A stretch of 45,250 bases of DNA, taken from positions 1 through 45,250 of the forward strand of contig JAUWBI010000019.1 in NCBI GenBank assembly GCA_030601745.1, read 5' to 3'. Each line of letters starts with the position of its first letter. Position 1 is the first letter of the stretch. The notes below the pieces were generated by a model. That model was not told the DNA's origin, made no database searches, and saw nothing but the letters and a program-made list of their open reading frames with translations. Of the stretch, positions 1 to 8,758 are shown piece by piece. The stretch comes from Phycisphaerae bacterium. GTDB lineage: Bacteria; Planctomycetota; Phycisphaerae; Sedimentisphaerales; Anaerobacaceae. The translations under genes and the position numbers were made by a program.

Positions 1-2
1 TA

Positions 3-278
3 AAACGAACCGATTTAGCCAGTGCACTGGCTCAAGCGAGGGCCGCCCGTGAAGATTCTAAGCGGAAACTGGCTGCACTGCGGAAAAGACAGACCGAGCT
101 TCAGACTGTTTCTATGGTAAACTGGTCTGCCAAACTTGCCATGTTTAAAAATGACAGTACAGAGTTCAAAGCGGTTGAAATGGATATTCCTTCCAGGCAG
201 CTCGTCGAAATGCCTGTACCTGAAACGACTCCTGTAACCCACACAGTAAGTACCTGGAGTTTTGACGACGCTGAATAA
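3..278 (+). CDS. C-terminal end of an unidentified protein (truncated by the window edge)
   Basis: An open frame enters from the left edge and reads 91 codons to a TAA at 276-278. The first ~40 residues are rich in Ala, Arg, Lys and Leu with heptad-like spacing and probably form a coiled coil; the last ~45 residues are more polar and end in an acidic FDDAE. I do not recognise the family. A strong terminator begins 26 bp downstream, which supports a real gene end on this strand. The longest open frame on the opposite strand overlaps the same bases but is probably a shadow. Confidence 0.55.
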   Translation, partial: KRTDLASALAQARAAREDSKRKLAALRKRQTELQTVSMVNWSAKLAMFKNDSTEFKAVEMDIPSRQLVEMPVPETTPVTHTVSTWSFDDAE

Positions 279-303
279 TTTCAGGAAGAATCACAACAAC
301 GAA

Positions 304-340
304 GCAGGACGGATGAACAGGATCCGTCCTGCTTTTTTTT
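304..340 (+). terminator. Rho-independent terminator
   Basis: A perfect 10-bp stem (gcaggacgga at 304-313, tccgtcctgc at 323-332) with a 9-nt loop is followed at once by eight T residues (333-340). It ends transcription of the gene that stops at 278. Confidence 0.9.
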
Positions 341-422
341 GGGTTCTTCCGAGGATAATTAAAGGTGTCAGGAACCTTTTTTAGGTCTTTCCCGTATTTT
401 GGGGCCTCGGCCACTTTGGCAT

Positions 423-530
423 TTATTTATTCTTCTTTTCTTTTTTCAATCTTCGTTTTTCCTTTGGATTAAGCTGGGCCTTTTTCTGTTGTTCTCTTTT
501 GCCTTTATCTTTTTTTCCCTTATCGCCCAT
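423..530 (-). CDS. Very small Lys-rich basic protein
   Basis: This 35-residue frame (MGDKGKKDKG...) is almost entirely Lys, Arg, Gln and Glu, and resembles the short conserved Lys-rich hypothetical proteins found in many bacterial phyla. The start chosen is the ATG at 530 because a GGAG lies about 8 nt upstream; a longer in-frame extension reaches 611 but is unlike the rest in composition. It may bind nucleic acid or be intrinsically disordered; function is unknown. Confidence 0.5.
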   Translation of the reverse strand: MGDKGKKDKGKREQQKKAQLNPKEKRRLKKEKKNK

Positions 531-883
531 ATCTGTTTCTCCTTGCTTGAAAATGACTTGCGCCGGACTGTGGCGGCAAATGGCCCAAGGCGAAGCGGCG
601 CGGCCATTCATCTATCCTGTTTCCATTTTTCGGTGAAACCGTTAAGAATAACGATGTTAATATAGCAGAACGAGTACCTATGTCAAACGCGAATTTTCGG
701 ATTTCGGCGAAAATATTTCCTCGCCGGTAGATAGAGCCTGTCTTTTTTTAATGGCATGCAGTGTAGTGGTGCGAAATATCGCACCCTACATGGCTGTGTA
801 GATTTTATTGATAACCCGGTTCTTTGAGAGTATAGTATCGGCAATTGGAAAAAAGCACTTTTTGCACAATGAAGAGAAATTTT
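531..883. other. Intergenic stretch between the Lys-rich gene and the sulfatase
   Basis: About 350 bp without a supported gene. It must hold the divergent promoters for the small minus-strand gene and the sulfatase, but I see no clear -35/-10 pair. Its only distinct structure is the hairpin at 762-790. Confidence 0.5.
762..790. repeat. Palindromic intergenic repeat (GTGCG hairpin)
   Basis: The stem tgtag-t-ggtgcg / cgcacc-ctaca has 11 paired positions, one bulged T and a 6-nt aaatat loop. There is no T-tract, so it is not a terminator. It resembles short dispersed palindromes of the GTAGGGTGCG type seen between genes in many bacterial genomes. Confidence 0.5.
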
Positions 884-2356
884 ATGAATAGGCGTGATTT
901 TTTGAAGACAATCGGCCTGGGTGCGGCGGCAATGGCTTTGCCGGGATGTGAAAGCTCCTCTCAGAGGCCGCCGGGTAACTCGTCTGCGAAAAAGCCCAAC
1001 TTCGTTTTCATCCTCATCGACGATATGGGCTGGATGGACACCGGCTGTTACGGGAGCAAATACTACGAGACACCTAACATCGACAAACTCGCTAAAGACG
1101 GTATGCTCTTTACCGATGCCTACGCGGCTTGTCCGGTCTGCTCACCAACGCGGGCAAGTATAATGGCAGGCAAATATCCGGCGAGGCTAAAGCTGACAGA
1201 CTACCTCAAAGGCAAGCGGCGAGGGAAATTGAATCCCGCTGATTACCTTGACCAGATGCCGCTGGAGGAAGTGACCATAGCCGAGGCACTCAAGGAGGCC
1301 GGGTATGCGACCGGCTTTGTTGGCAAGTGGCACCTGGGTAGTAAACCGTATTATCCCGAGCACCAGGGCTTCGATGTTAATATCGGCGGCACCCGCAGCG
1401 GGATGCCGCGGAGCTACTTCTACCCCCAATGGCGCAGCAATCCCCCCATTGAGGGCCGTCCCGGAGAGTATCTCACCGACCGCCTTACCGACGAGTCGCT
1501 CAGGTTCCTCAAAGCCAACAGTAACAAGCCGTTTCTCTTGTACCTGTCGCACTACGCCGTGCACACACCATTGCAGTCGAAGAAAGACCTCGCTGCAAAG
1601 TATAAGGCCAAGGCCGAAAACCTGCCGGTCAATGGGCCGCGTTTTGTGCCCGAGGGAGAGCGGCTGGCACGACAGGTGCAGGACCATCCAGTATATGCCG
1701 GCATGGTTCAAAGCGTGGATGAAAGCGTCGGACGAGTGATGAAGAAACTCGAGGAACTGGGTGTGGCGGACAATACGGTTGTAATATTTATGTCCGACAA
1801 CGGTGGACTGTCCACGTCCGAGGGCTCGCCCACATCAAACGTACCATTACGGGCGGGCAAGGGCTGGCTGTATGAGGGCGGCATTCGCGAACCGATGATT
1901 ATCAAGTGGCCCGGCGTGGTCAAACCAGGCAGCGTGTGCAGCGAGCCGGTAACCAGCACCGACTTCTACCCGACGATGCTGGAGATGGCGGGTCTGGCGC
2001 TGCGGCCACAACAGCACTGTGACGGCGTGAGCCTGGTGCCGCTGCTGCGGCAGACGGGCAGGCCCGGACGCAAAGCGATTTACTGGCACTATCCCCACTA
2101 CGGCAACCAGGGCGGCAGTCCCGGTGGGGCCGTGCGGGCCGCCCATTACAAGCTGATTGAATTCTATGAAGACAACCGCGTGGAGATGTACAATTTGAAA
2201 GACGACATCGGCGAGAAACACGACCTCTCCGCCGAGATGCCAGGAAAGGCGGCCCAGCTTCGCAAGATGCTGCACGACTGGCGAAAGGCGGTGGACGCCC
2301 AGATGCCTAAACCGAATCCTGCATACAGGGCCGAACCCGGAAAAAATAGAACATAG
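884..2356 (+). CDS. Tat-exported sulfatase lipoprotein (family S1 arylsulfatase-like)
   Basis: Hydrolyses sulfate esters, probably on algal or host glycans, at the cell envelope. The N-terminus has a twin-arginine motif (RRDFLK, residues 3-8), a hydrophobic stretch and a lipobox ending LPGC with Cys22. The core carries the metal-binding Asp46-Asp47 pair (ILIDDMGW) and the sulfatase signature C86-S-P-T-R90, in which Cys86 would become formylglycine, followed by SIMAGKYPARL and later GKWHLG. Start 884 was preferred over in-frame starts at 845 (TTG) and 869 because it gives a standard Tat leader with GAGA about 8 nt upstream. An anaerobic-type sulfatase maturase is needed but not in this window. 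Substrate cannot be told from sequence alone. Confidence 0.93.
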   Translation: MNRRDFLKTIGLGAAAMALPGCESSSQRPPGNSSAKKPNFVFILIDDMGWMDTGCYGSKYYETPNIDKLAKDGMLFTDAYAACPVCSPTRASIMAGKYPARLKLTDYLKGKRRGKLNPADYLDQMPLEEVTIAEALKEAGYATGFVGKWHLGSKPYYPEHQGFDVNIGGTRSGMPRSYFYPQWRSNPPIEGRPGEYLTDRLTDESLRFLKANSNKPFLLYLSHYAVHTPLQSKKDLAAKYKAKAENLPVNGPRFVPEGERLARQVQDHPVYAGMVQSVDESVGRVMKKLEELGVADNTVVIFMSDNGGLSTSEGSPTSNVPLRAGKGWLYEGGIREPMIIKWPGVVKPGSVCSEPVTSTDFYPTMLEMAGLALRPQQHCDGVSLVPLLRQTGRPGRKAIYWHYPHYGNQGGSPGGAVRAAHYKLIEFYEDNRVEMYNLKDDIGEKHDLSAEMPGKAAQLRKMLHDWRKAVDAQMPKPNPAYRAEPGKNRT

Positions 2357-2399
2357 GATATAAAAGGGATATGTAGTTTTACGACAAGGAGAAATAAAA

Positions 2400-3479
2400 G
2401 TGTACAAGATTGCTGTAATACCCGGTGACGGGACCGGGCCGGAAGTAACGGCCGAAGCGGTGAAAGTATTAAAAGCCGCTGCGGACAAATTCAATTTCAA
2501 AGTCGATTTGACCGAGTTCGATTTCGGCGGCGAAAGATATAAACGGACGGGAGAGACCCTGCCTGACAGTGCCATCGAAGAGCTTCGCAAATTCGACACA
2601 ATCCTATTAGGCGCAATCGGCCATCCAGACGTTGCGCCCGGAATTTTGGAAAAGGGCATTTTGCTTAAAGCGCGCTTTGCACTGGACCAATATATCAATT
2701 TACGGCCGGTCAAACTCTATCCGGGAGTAGAAACTCCGTTAAAGGATAAAGGCCCTGACGATATAGACTTCGTTGTCGTTCGCGAAAATACCGGCGACCT
2801 CTACACCGGCACGGGCGGCTTCACAATGAAAGGGACACCCAACGAAGTGGCCGTTCAATCCGCCGTCTATAATCGCTTTCAGGTTGACCGCTGCCTCAAA
2901 TACGCATTCGAATACGCCCGCAAGTACGGCAAGAAGGCACGCGGCAAAGGCGACAAAAACACGCTCGCTCTGTGCGGCAAGACCAACGTGCTGACCTATA
3001 TCTACGACCTGTGGGAACGGGCCTTTCACGAAATGGGCGACGCCGAATATCCCGATATCGCAAGAGAATACTACCACGTTGACGCCACCTGTATGTGGAT
3101 GGTCAAGAACCCCGAATGGTTCGACGTTATCGTTACCGGCAATATGTTCGGCGACATCATCACCGACCTCGGCGCAATGGTGCAGGGCGGGATGGGCATC
3201 GCGGCCGGCGGAAATATCAACCCCGAAGGCGTTAGTATGTTTGAGCCAATCGGCGGAAGCGCACCGAAATATACCGGCAAAGGTATTATCAATCCCTTAG
3301 CTGCTATTTGTGCAGCGCAAATGATGCTTGAGACGCTGGGCGAAGAAAAAGCGGCAGGTGTGGTGGAGAAAGCTGTAATGTTTGTAACCGCCAAGAAGAT
3401 AAAATCGCTCCAGGCCGGAAAAATGGGCCACTCCACCAGCCAGGTCGGTGATATGGTTGCAGAAAAAGTCGCTGAGTGA
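2400..3479 (+). CDS. leuB: 3-isopropylmalate dehydrogenase (LeuB-type)
   Basis: NAD-dependent oxidative decarboxylation of 3-isopropylmalate in leucine synthesis. The 359 residues show the family order: IPGDGTGPEV at 7-16, substrate loop RPVKLYPG (102-109), ENTGDLYTGTGG (130-140), catalytic Lys194 in GKTNV, metal Asp228, Asp252 and Asp256 (NMFGDIITD), and GGSAPK at 285-290. The TGTGG-x-GTPNEVA region resembles the LeuB subgroup rather than NADP-isocitrate dehydrogenase, but isocitrate or homoisocitrate dehydrogenase cannot be fully excluded. The start is GTG at 2400 with AAGGAG 11-16 nt upstream. It lies 43 bp after the sulfatase without other leucine genes. Confidence 0.82.
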   Translation: MYKIAVIPGDGTGPEVTAEAVKVLKAAADKFNFKVDLTEFDFGGERYKRTGETLPDSAIEELRKFDTILLGAIGHPDVAPGILEKGILLKARFALDQYINLRPVKLYPGVETPLKDKGPDDIDFVVVRENTGDLYTGTGGFTMKGTPNEVAVQSAVYNRFQVDRCLKYAFEYARKYGKKARGKGDKNTLALCGKTNVLTYIYDLWERAFHEMGDAEYPDIAREYYHVDATCMWMVKNPEWFDVIVTGNMFGDIITDLGAMVQGGMGIAAGGNINPEGVSMFEPIGGSAPKYTGKGIINPLAAICAAQMMLETLGEEKAAGVVEKAVMFVTAKKIKSLQAGKMGHSTSQVGDMVAEKVAE

Positions 3480-3554
3480 CAGAACTCTTAGAAGCGCCGT
3501 TGGTAAAAGTCAGCAGCGTTTTTAATTTTTAATTTTAAGTTTTGAATTTCCAAG

Positions 3555-4535
3555 ATGCCTGCTAATTTAACACCGGAATATTTTAAGGCTGAGAGGTGGT
3601 TTCGCGAGGCGGCGACCACTGAGGAGAAAATACTGGCCCTCGAGCAGATGCTCAGCGTAATGCCCAAGCACAAAGGCACCGACCATTTGCACGCCGACCT
3701 GCGCCGCAAACTTAGCAAACTAAAGGAAGCCCCCGTAAAAAAAACCGCCAAACACATTGACATCTTTCACATCCCGCGAAGCGGTTCAGGCCAGATTGTT
3801 CTTTTAGGTACGCCGAACTGCGGCAAAAGCTCCATCGTTGCCGCCCTTACCAACGCAAAAGTCAACGTCGCCGATTTTCCCTTCGCAACCACCGCCCCTG
3901 TCCCCGGAATGGTAAAGTTCGAGGATGTCCCGATTCAACTCGTCGATATGCCGCCCATTACCGCCGACTACCTCGCTCCAGGCCAGGTTGGGACATACCG
4001 CAACTGTGATGTAATTGCCATCGTTATCGACCTTTCCGCCGACGTTGGCGAACAATTGCACATCTGTCTGGATTTCCTCGAGTCAAGAAATCTGCTCATC
4101 GACAGCGAAACACCAGCCGTTGACGGTCAAGGTAACGTACTTGCGAAAAGAGCGTTTTGCATCTGTACAAAATCCGACATCGCCAAAGCCGGCGCCCTTG
4201 GAACCCTGAAACAATCGTGCAAATATCCATTTGAGTTCGTGGAAATCTCCGCCAAAATCGGCACCGGCCTCGAAAAACTCTCTGCTACCTTTTTTAGTTT
4301 ATTAAACATCATACGCATTTACGCCAAACCGCCCGGCAAGCCCGCCGATATGACCGATCCATTCACACTGCCGGCCGGGGCAACCGTTATGGACCTGGCC
4401 AGTGCTATCCACCGCGAATTAGCCGAGAAACTCAAATTCGCAAGAATATGGGGCACCGGCGTCTATCCCGGACAGAACGCTCAGAGAAATCATATCCTGA
4501 ATGACAAAGACATTATTGAATTGCATTTTTCATAA
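3555..4535 (+). CDS. OBG/DRG-like GTPase with C-terminal TGS domain
   Basis: A 326-residue TRAFAC-class GTPase. An N-terminal helical region (1-65) precedes the G domain: P-loop GTPNCGKS (85-92), a switch region containing FPFATT, G3 as DMPP (131-134), G4 TKSD (205-208) and G5 SAKIGTG (232-238). A TGS domain follows at about 262-326. This is the layout of DRG-type proteins, which are linked to ribosomes or translation. The G3 motif lacks the usual glycine of DxxG. The start ATG at 3555 has only a weak upstream SD. It sits between leuB and the DUF6485 gene on the same strand. Confidence 0.85.
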   Translation: MPANLTPEYFKAERWFREAATTEEKILALEQMLSVMPKHKGTDHLHADLRRKLSKLKEAPVKKTAKHIDIFHIPRSGSGQIVLLGTPNCGKSSIVAALTNAKVNVADFPFATTAPVPGMVKFEDVPIQLVDMPPITADYLAPGQVGTYRNCDVIAIVIDLSADVGEQLHICLDFLESRNLLIDSETPAVDGQGNVLAKRAFCICTKSDIAKAGALGTLKQSCKYPFEFVEISAKIGTGLEKLSATFFSLLNIIRIYAKPPGKPADMTDPFTLPAGATVMDLASAIHRELAEKLKFARIWGTGVYPGQNAQRNHILNDKDIIELHFS

Positions 4536-4659
4536 TCTGCCTCTATAATATTTTCCGCATACGAATGAAATGATGTTTTGAACATTTGAAAATTTGAATT
4601 TTGATATTGTTTCGAATTTCGATATTCAAATTTCGAACTTAAAAACCGGAGGTTTTTTA

Positions 4660-4854
4660 ATGGAATGTAAAAAAGAGGAAAACCTGAAAAATTGCAATTG
4701 TACATATCCAGGCTGCGACAAAAAGGGAATGTGCTGTGAGTGTATAAGCTATCATTTATCGTCGAAGCAGCTGCCCGGCTGCTGCTTCCCCGACGACGTC
4801 GAGAAAAGCTTCGACCGCAGCTTCAAGGCCTTCGCCACGGCCTGGGGACTGTAA
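4660..4854 (+). CDS. DUF6485 family Cys-rich small protein
   Basis: A 64-residue protein with nine cysteines in a typical DUF6485 pattern: MECK at the start, CNCTYPGC (12-19), CCECISYH (25-32) and LPGCCFP (38-44). The cysteines probably bind metal. Start 4660 was chosen because CCGGAGG lies 6-12 nt upstream; an earlier in-frame start at 4594 falls in the AT-rich intergenic sequence. Function is unknown; it is common in Planctomycetota and other anaerobes. Confidence 0.82.
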   Translation: MECKKEENLKNCNCTYPGCDKKGMCCECISYHLSSKQLPGCCFPDDVEKSFDRSFKAFATAWGL

Positions 4855-4917
4855 ACGAATCTACACAGACGCTGGAAAGTAAACCATAAAACCCGCAAAT
4901 TAAAAACTGCAGCGCAT

Positions 4918-4957
4918 AAAAAAGCCGACCCCCTGCTTGTCGCTGGCAGGGACCGGC
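4918..4957 (-). terminator. Terminator of the first TPR/ECF module
   Basis: Read on the minus strand, gccggtccctgc and gcagggggtcggc form a GC-rich imperfect stem with a short loop, followed by six T residues. It lies about 150 bp beyond the stop of the gene at 5111. Confidence 0.6.
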
Positions 4958-4975
4958 CTCCCTTTGCGCCATTAG

Positions 4976-5066
4976 AGACTTTTTCCTTCAGGGCTCTAAC
5001 GGAGAAAGAAGTATCATTATGGCATATCAATTCTCCTACAGACTTTTTCCTTCGGGCCTCTAACGG
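4976..5066. repeat. Pair of 27-bp direct repeats
   Basis: agactttttccttc followed by gggctctaacgg appears at 4976-5002 and again, with a few changes (gggcctctaacgg), at 5040-5066. The copies are 37 bp apart in the 3' flank of the minus-strand gene. Function is unknown. Confidence 0.6.
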
Positions 5067-5110
5067 GGCGAAAAAGCCCGGCCTGTTTATCAATACACAC
5101 CTACCGAGCG

Positions 5111-6568
5111 TTATTTCCCCGCCTCTTTGACTACCTCCGGGATGGGAACAAGTTCGGCATCCGGGGTAAATTCAATTTCGCCCGAGTTTTCGTACCATTC
5201 TTCCCAGGCCGCTATTGCCTGCTCGTTCTCTTCGGCACTTACATAGGGGTCATAGCCGAAGTTTTGACTTGTTATGATTCTTAGGCGGTCGATCATCATG
5301 GCGAGGCTTTGTTCCTTGGTGGGTCCTTCGTGGCATCCTTCTCGCATCCCGTCGGCGCGAATCAGCGGGTCATCGGCAAGGTCAAACGACCGCGCTGCTT
5401 TGATGCTTCGCAACGCCACAATCATTTTCGGCAGGACCTTTTCCATGTCCAGTTTCGCCATGTCGGTCATGCCTTTGGCTTGATAGGCCAGGCCTCTGGC
5501 GAAGTGATAAGACGGGATAGTCCAGCCATCCTCGGCAATCATATCAATGACCTTGGACAACCGATAGATGGCTGCGTCGTAGTTGCCTGCCTCGTAAAGG
5601 GCCTTGCCCATCCAAAGCCACGCCCAGTTGCGCCCAGGTGAGATTTCGATCGTTTTGCTGAATAGCTCGGCGGCCTGAGCATAGTCACCACGCGCCAGGG
5701 CGCGTCTGGCGTCTTCGAAGTAGGCCTGGGCAACCTTACCCCTTTCCTCCCTTTCTCGTTCTTCTATCATCCATTGTGGCTCAGGCGTAGGTTCTGCTCC
5801 GGGTCTTTTGTCCACCAGAATGACGCCATCCGGAATGACAATATCAAAAGTGCCTTCCGGAGGATCTTCGTAGTCAATTTCGTAGTCTCCAAAGGCAATC
5901 GGCAGCTTGCTCTCCGGATCAATATAGATATCCATTTCGCCAATAACCCATCGCAGATGATGTGCGGGTCGCCCTTTGTAATGCACGTTTTCCTCAACGG
6001 TGTAATAATTGGGACCCCCATCAGCAAGCTCTTGGAACACCTTGCCGGGGGCATAGATCCATGTCCAACATTTCTCATTTGCGTCATAGAGGACCACGGT
6101 GTTTTTGTCCGGATGGTGGACCATGACGGTCTGCCGGTCGTCCACCACAAAGAAATTGCGCTCCGGTGTGTCTTGGCGATACCTGGCTTGGATTCCGTCC
6201 GGACCGATCTCGATCCACCTTTCATCTTCAATATTCCCAGCTCTGTCACGCCGTACAATATGCATGTACTGAACGTTCTTGAACGCCTCCACAGTTTGCT
6301 CGATGGCATAAGCTGCCGGCGACAGCTTATCTACAACTGTTATCGACAGTGCAACTGCCACTATTATCGCCGCCGCAGCGGCAAGTTTTGTAATTGGACT
6401 TTTCATAATTGTTCTCCAGACTCCGACAGTTCGCACTGTCGGTTGGAGCCGATGTTTGGGGAAAGCGCTAAGGAGCTGCTTTTTGAGCGTATCGCGATGC
6501 TTGCCGTCCGGAGCATCAAAAGGAATGTCATTTACAAACTCTTCGATGTATTTTTCGTTATCGTTCAT
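5111..6568 (-). CDS. Membrane-anchored TPR protein, putative anti-sigma partner of an ECF factor
   Basis: A 485-residue protein with a short cytoplasmic N-terminus (~55 residues), one membrane helix at about 60-79 (Ala/Ile/Val-rich), an outside domain around 85-280 that looks like the outer-membrane lipoprotein-sorting fold, a TPR-like region at about 295-410 and a conserved C-terminal tail. Start 6568 is set by a 4-nt ATGA overlap with the stop of the upstream sigma gene and a GGGAGGG site, so the two are translationally coupled. The layout fits an anti-sigma factor sensing an envelope signal, although no named anti-sigma motif or zinc site is seen. Its last ~60 residues are almost identical to those of the paralogue at 7345-8757. 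Confidence 0.75.
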   Translation of the reverse strand: MNDNEKYIEEFVNDIPFDAPDGKHRDTLKKQLLSAFPKHRLQPTVRTVGVWRTIMKSPITKLAAAAAIIVAVALSITVVDKLSPAAYAIEQTVEAFKNVQYMHIVRRDRAGNIEDERWIEIGPDGIQARYRQDTPERNFFVVDDRQTVMVHHPDKNTVVLYDANEKCWTWIYAPGKVFQELADGGPNYYTVEENVHYKGRPAHHLRWVIGEMDIYIDPESKLPIAFGDYEIDYEDPPEGTFDIVIPDGVILVDKRPGAEPTPEPQWMIEEREREERGKVAQAYFEDARRALARGDYAQAAELFSKTIEISPGRNWAWLWMGKALYEAGNYDAAIYRLSKVIDMIAEDGWTIPSYHFARGLAYQAKGMTDMAKLDMEKVLPKMIVALRSIKAARSFDLADDPLIRADGMREGCHEGPTKEQSLAMMIDRLRIITSQNFGYDPYVSAEENEQAIAAWEEWYENSGEIEFTPDAELVPIPEVVKEAGK

Positions 6569-7140
6569 AATATTGACCCTCCCGTATTTACAGCAGCATT
6601 TAGCTTTTTGCGCAGTTTTGCAGTAGCACGCGCAAGCCAAGTGCGGATTGTAGAGGGGTTCTTTCCCAAACAAGCGGCTATTTCGGTTAACTTCATTTTT
6701 TCAAAGAAACGCAAGGCGATGACATTCTGGTACTTTGGCTTTAAGCTCAAAAGGGCCTGTTTCAAATGAGCTTTCTTTTCAAGCAGTCTGTCATCAGTGC
6801 CAATGGCGAAGACAGATTCCGCCCGAGTATTTCTTATAACTCTCTGCATTACGTCCGCCCTTCTTTTGGTATCGCGCAGATGGTCATTAACGGCGTTTGT
6901 GGCGATGCGAAGGAGCCAGTTGCGAAAATCAGTCGCTCCTCCCTGAAAATAGCTTAAGCTATGCATAGCTTTAAAAAAAACGGTGGAAGTCACGTCTTCA
7001 GCAGAGTGGCGGTCAAATAACCGGCGTACACAATAGTTAAATACGTTGTTATAATGCAAGAGGTAAAGCTGTGCGAAAGCGTCAGGATCAGTGCATGCCC
7101 TTTGGATAAGATCAGTTTGTTCGGCCTCGCTAATAGTCAA
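6565..7140 (-). CDS. ECF-family RNA polymerase sigma factor
   Basis: Region 2 spans about residues 15-80 (FAQLYLLHYNNVFNYCVRRL... SAEDVTSTVFFKA) and region 4 about 120-180, with the helix-turn-helix LTEIAACLGKNPSTIRTWL. It would redirect RNA polymerase to envelope-response promoters under control of the downstream membrane protein. I prefer the TTG at 7140, which gives the common ECF start (M)TISEAEQTDL and has GAGG 9 nt upstream; an ATG at 7185 would add 15 residues but has a TATAAT-like box only 4 nt upstream and no SD. The gene overlaps the partner by 4 nt. Confidence 0.88.
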   Translation of the reverse strand: MTISEAEQTDLIQRACTDPDAFAQLYLLHYNNVFNYCVRRLFDRHSAEDVTSTVFFKAMHSLSYFQGGATDFRNWLLRIATNAVNDHLRDTKRRADVMQRVIRNTRAESVFAIGTDDRLLEKKAHLKQALLSLKPKYQNVIALRFFEKMKLTEIAACLGKNPSTIRTWLARATAKLRKKLNAAVNTGGSIL

Positions 7141-7287
7141 GTCTGTCCGCCTCTGTATCCATTTTTTACAAGTTCCAGCTGTCATCGCAATTATAAACGG
7201 ACAGAGGGGGAAAACGTCCCAGAAAAATCGGGGGAAAAGTCAGAAAAAAACACCTCCTTGTTCTGTGATTCTCAGCCGAAAGGACAC

Positions 7288-7316
7288 AAAAAAAGCCGAG
7301 CCAAAGTTGGCCCGGC
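7288..7316 (-). terminator. Terminator of the second TPR/ECF module
   Basis: On the minus strand, gccgggccaa and ttggctcggc pair around a short loop and are followed by seven T residues. It lies just past the stop codon at 7345 and separates the two sigma modules. Confidence 0.75.
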
Positions 7317-7344
7317 CTGTTTAGCAATACACACCTACCGAGCG

Positions 7345-8757
7345 TTATTTCCCCGCCTCTTCGACTACCTCCGGGATGGGAACAAGTTCGGCATCCGGGG
7401 TAAATTCAATTTCGCCCGAGTTTTCGTACCATTCTTCCCAGGCCGCTATTGCCTGCTCGTTCTCTTCAGCACTTACATAGGGGTCATAGCCGAAGTTTTG
7501 ACTTGTTATGATTCTCAGGCGGTTGACCATCACTGCGAGACTTTGTTGCGCGGTTGGTCTCTTATCTTTGGGAAGGCTCCGGTACAGCGGATCATCGGCG
7601 TAATCGAACAAGGTGGCACCTTCTATGTTGCGCAGTGCATCAATCATGACGGGCAAAGCTGTATGTAAATCTCGACGGGCCATATCTTTCATACCTTTCG
7701 CCGCGTAGGCAAGTCCCCGAGCCAGATTGCAGTAATGCGGCACCATCTGAGAGTCAGCGAACATATCAATGACTTTTGAGAACTCGTAGATTGCTGCATC
7801 ATATTCGCCCAATTCATAATGTGCCTTACCTAACCAGAACCATGCCCAGTTACGACCGTGTTGAACTTCAACCACCTTGGCGAACAGCTCTGCCGCCTCT
7901 TCGTATTGGCCTGCAGCTAATGCGTATCGAGCATTTCTGAAGTTTGTGCCGGCAACTTTTCCATCAGCTAATTTGTCAGCTAACCACTCGGGCTCTTCTG
8001 TAGGTTCTGCTCCTGGTCGCTTGTCTACTACTTGGACACCATTGGGAATAACTACATCAAACGTACCTTCCGGTGGATATTCATAGCTGATCTCGTAACC
8101 ACCCACAGCGATGGGAAGCTTGGTTTCCGGGTCGACATAGCAATCTTGATTCAACTTGAGCCACCGCACACGGTGTGCCTTCCGGCCCCAGTAATCCACA
8201 TTCTCCTCAATTACAATACTACTCTGCCCGGTAAGCTCCTTAAGCCATTCTCCGAGATTGCCAATCCACTGATATTGCCTGTCCTTGGGATCATAAAGGA
8301 CAATCGTATTCTTATCCTTATAGTAAACTGAGACGGTCTCGCCATCTTCGACAATAAGCCGACTGGGAGGATTATCTTGTCGATATCGAACCTGAAAACC
8401 GTCAGGCCCTATCTCAATCCACCTCTCATCTTCGATTTGGCCGGCTTTGTCACGCCGGACAATATGCATAAATTGAACATCCTTAACGGCCTCCAAAGTT
8501 TGCTCAAAGGCATAGGCTTCCGGCGTCAGCTTGTCTACAATTGTTATTGACAGTGCCACTGCCACTATTATCACCGCCGCAGCGGCAAGTTTTGCTATTC
8601 TGCTTTTCATAATATCACTCCATAAAATATGTTGTCCTGGTCGCATCAAAGTTTCACTAAAATCTCTTGACGTTTCCCGGGCGATTTTATGCACGTCAGC
8701 CGGTACATCTTCACTGCCTATTTCTTTCAGGATGTCTTCAATACTTTCTTTGCTCAT
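7345..8757 (-). CDS. Membrane-anchored TPR protein, paralogue of the 5111-6568 gene
   Basis: A 470-residue paralogue of the neighbouring protein with the same plan: cytoplasmic N-terminus, membrane helix at about 55-75, external domain, TPR-like region and conserved tail. Start ATG 8757 is preferred over the GTG four codons upstream because it has GAGG 8-11 nt upstream and lies 1 nt after the sigma stop codon. The last 213 bp of its locus match the other copy at about 98%, much closer than the rest of the gene. It is a putative anti-sigma or signal-transducing partner of the ECF factor at 8759-9271. Confidence 0.75.
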   Translation of the reverse strand: MSKESIEDILKEIGSEDVPADVHKIARETSRDFSETLMRPGQHILWSDIMKSRIAKLAAAAVIIVAVALSITIVDKLTPEAYAFEQTLEAVKDVQFMHIVRRDKAGQIEDERWIEIGPDGFQVRYRQDNPPSRLIVEDGETVSVYYKDKNTIVLYDPKDRQYQWIGNLGEWLKELTGQSSIVIEENVDYWGRKAHRVRWLKLNQDCYVDPETKLPIAVGGYEISYEYPPEGTFDVVIPNGVQVVDKRPGAEPTEEPEWLADKLADGKVAGTNFRNARYALAAGQYEEAAELFAKVVEVQHGRNWAWFWLGKAHYELGEYDAAIYEFSKVIDMFADSQMVPHYCNLARGLAYAAKGMKDMARRDLHTALPVMIDALRNIEGATLFDYADDPLYRSLPKDKRPTAQQSLAVMVNRLRIITSQNFGYDPYVSAEENEQAIAAWEEWYENSGEIEFTPDAELVPIPEVVEEAGK

Positions 8758-8758
8758 T

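Noticed and set aside
4752..5093. 113-codon minus frame next to the DUF6485 gene
   Set aside because: It runs through a terminator and two direct repeats and overlaps the better-supported DUF6485 gene.
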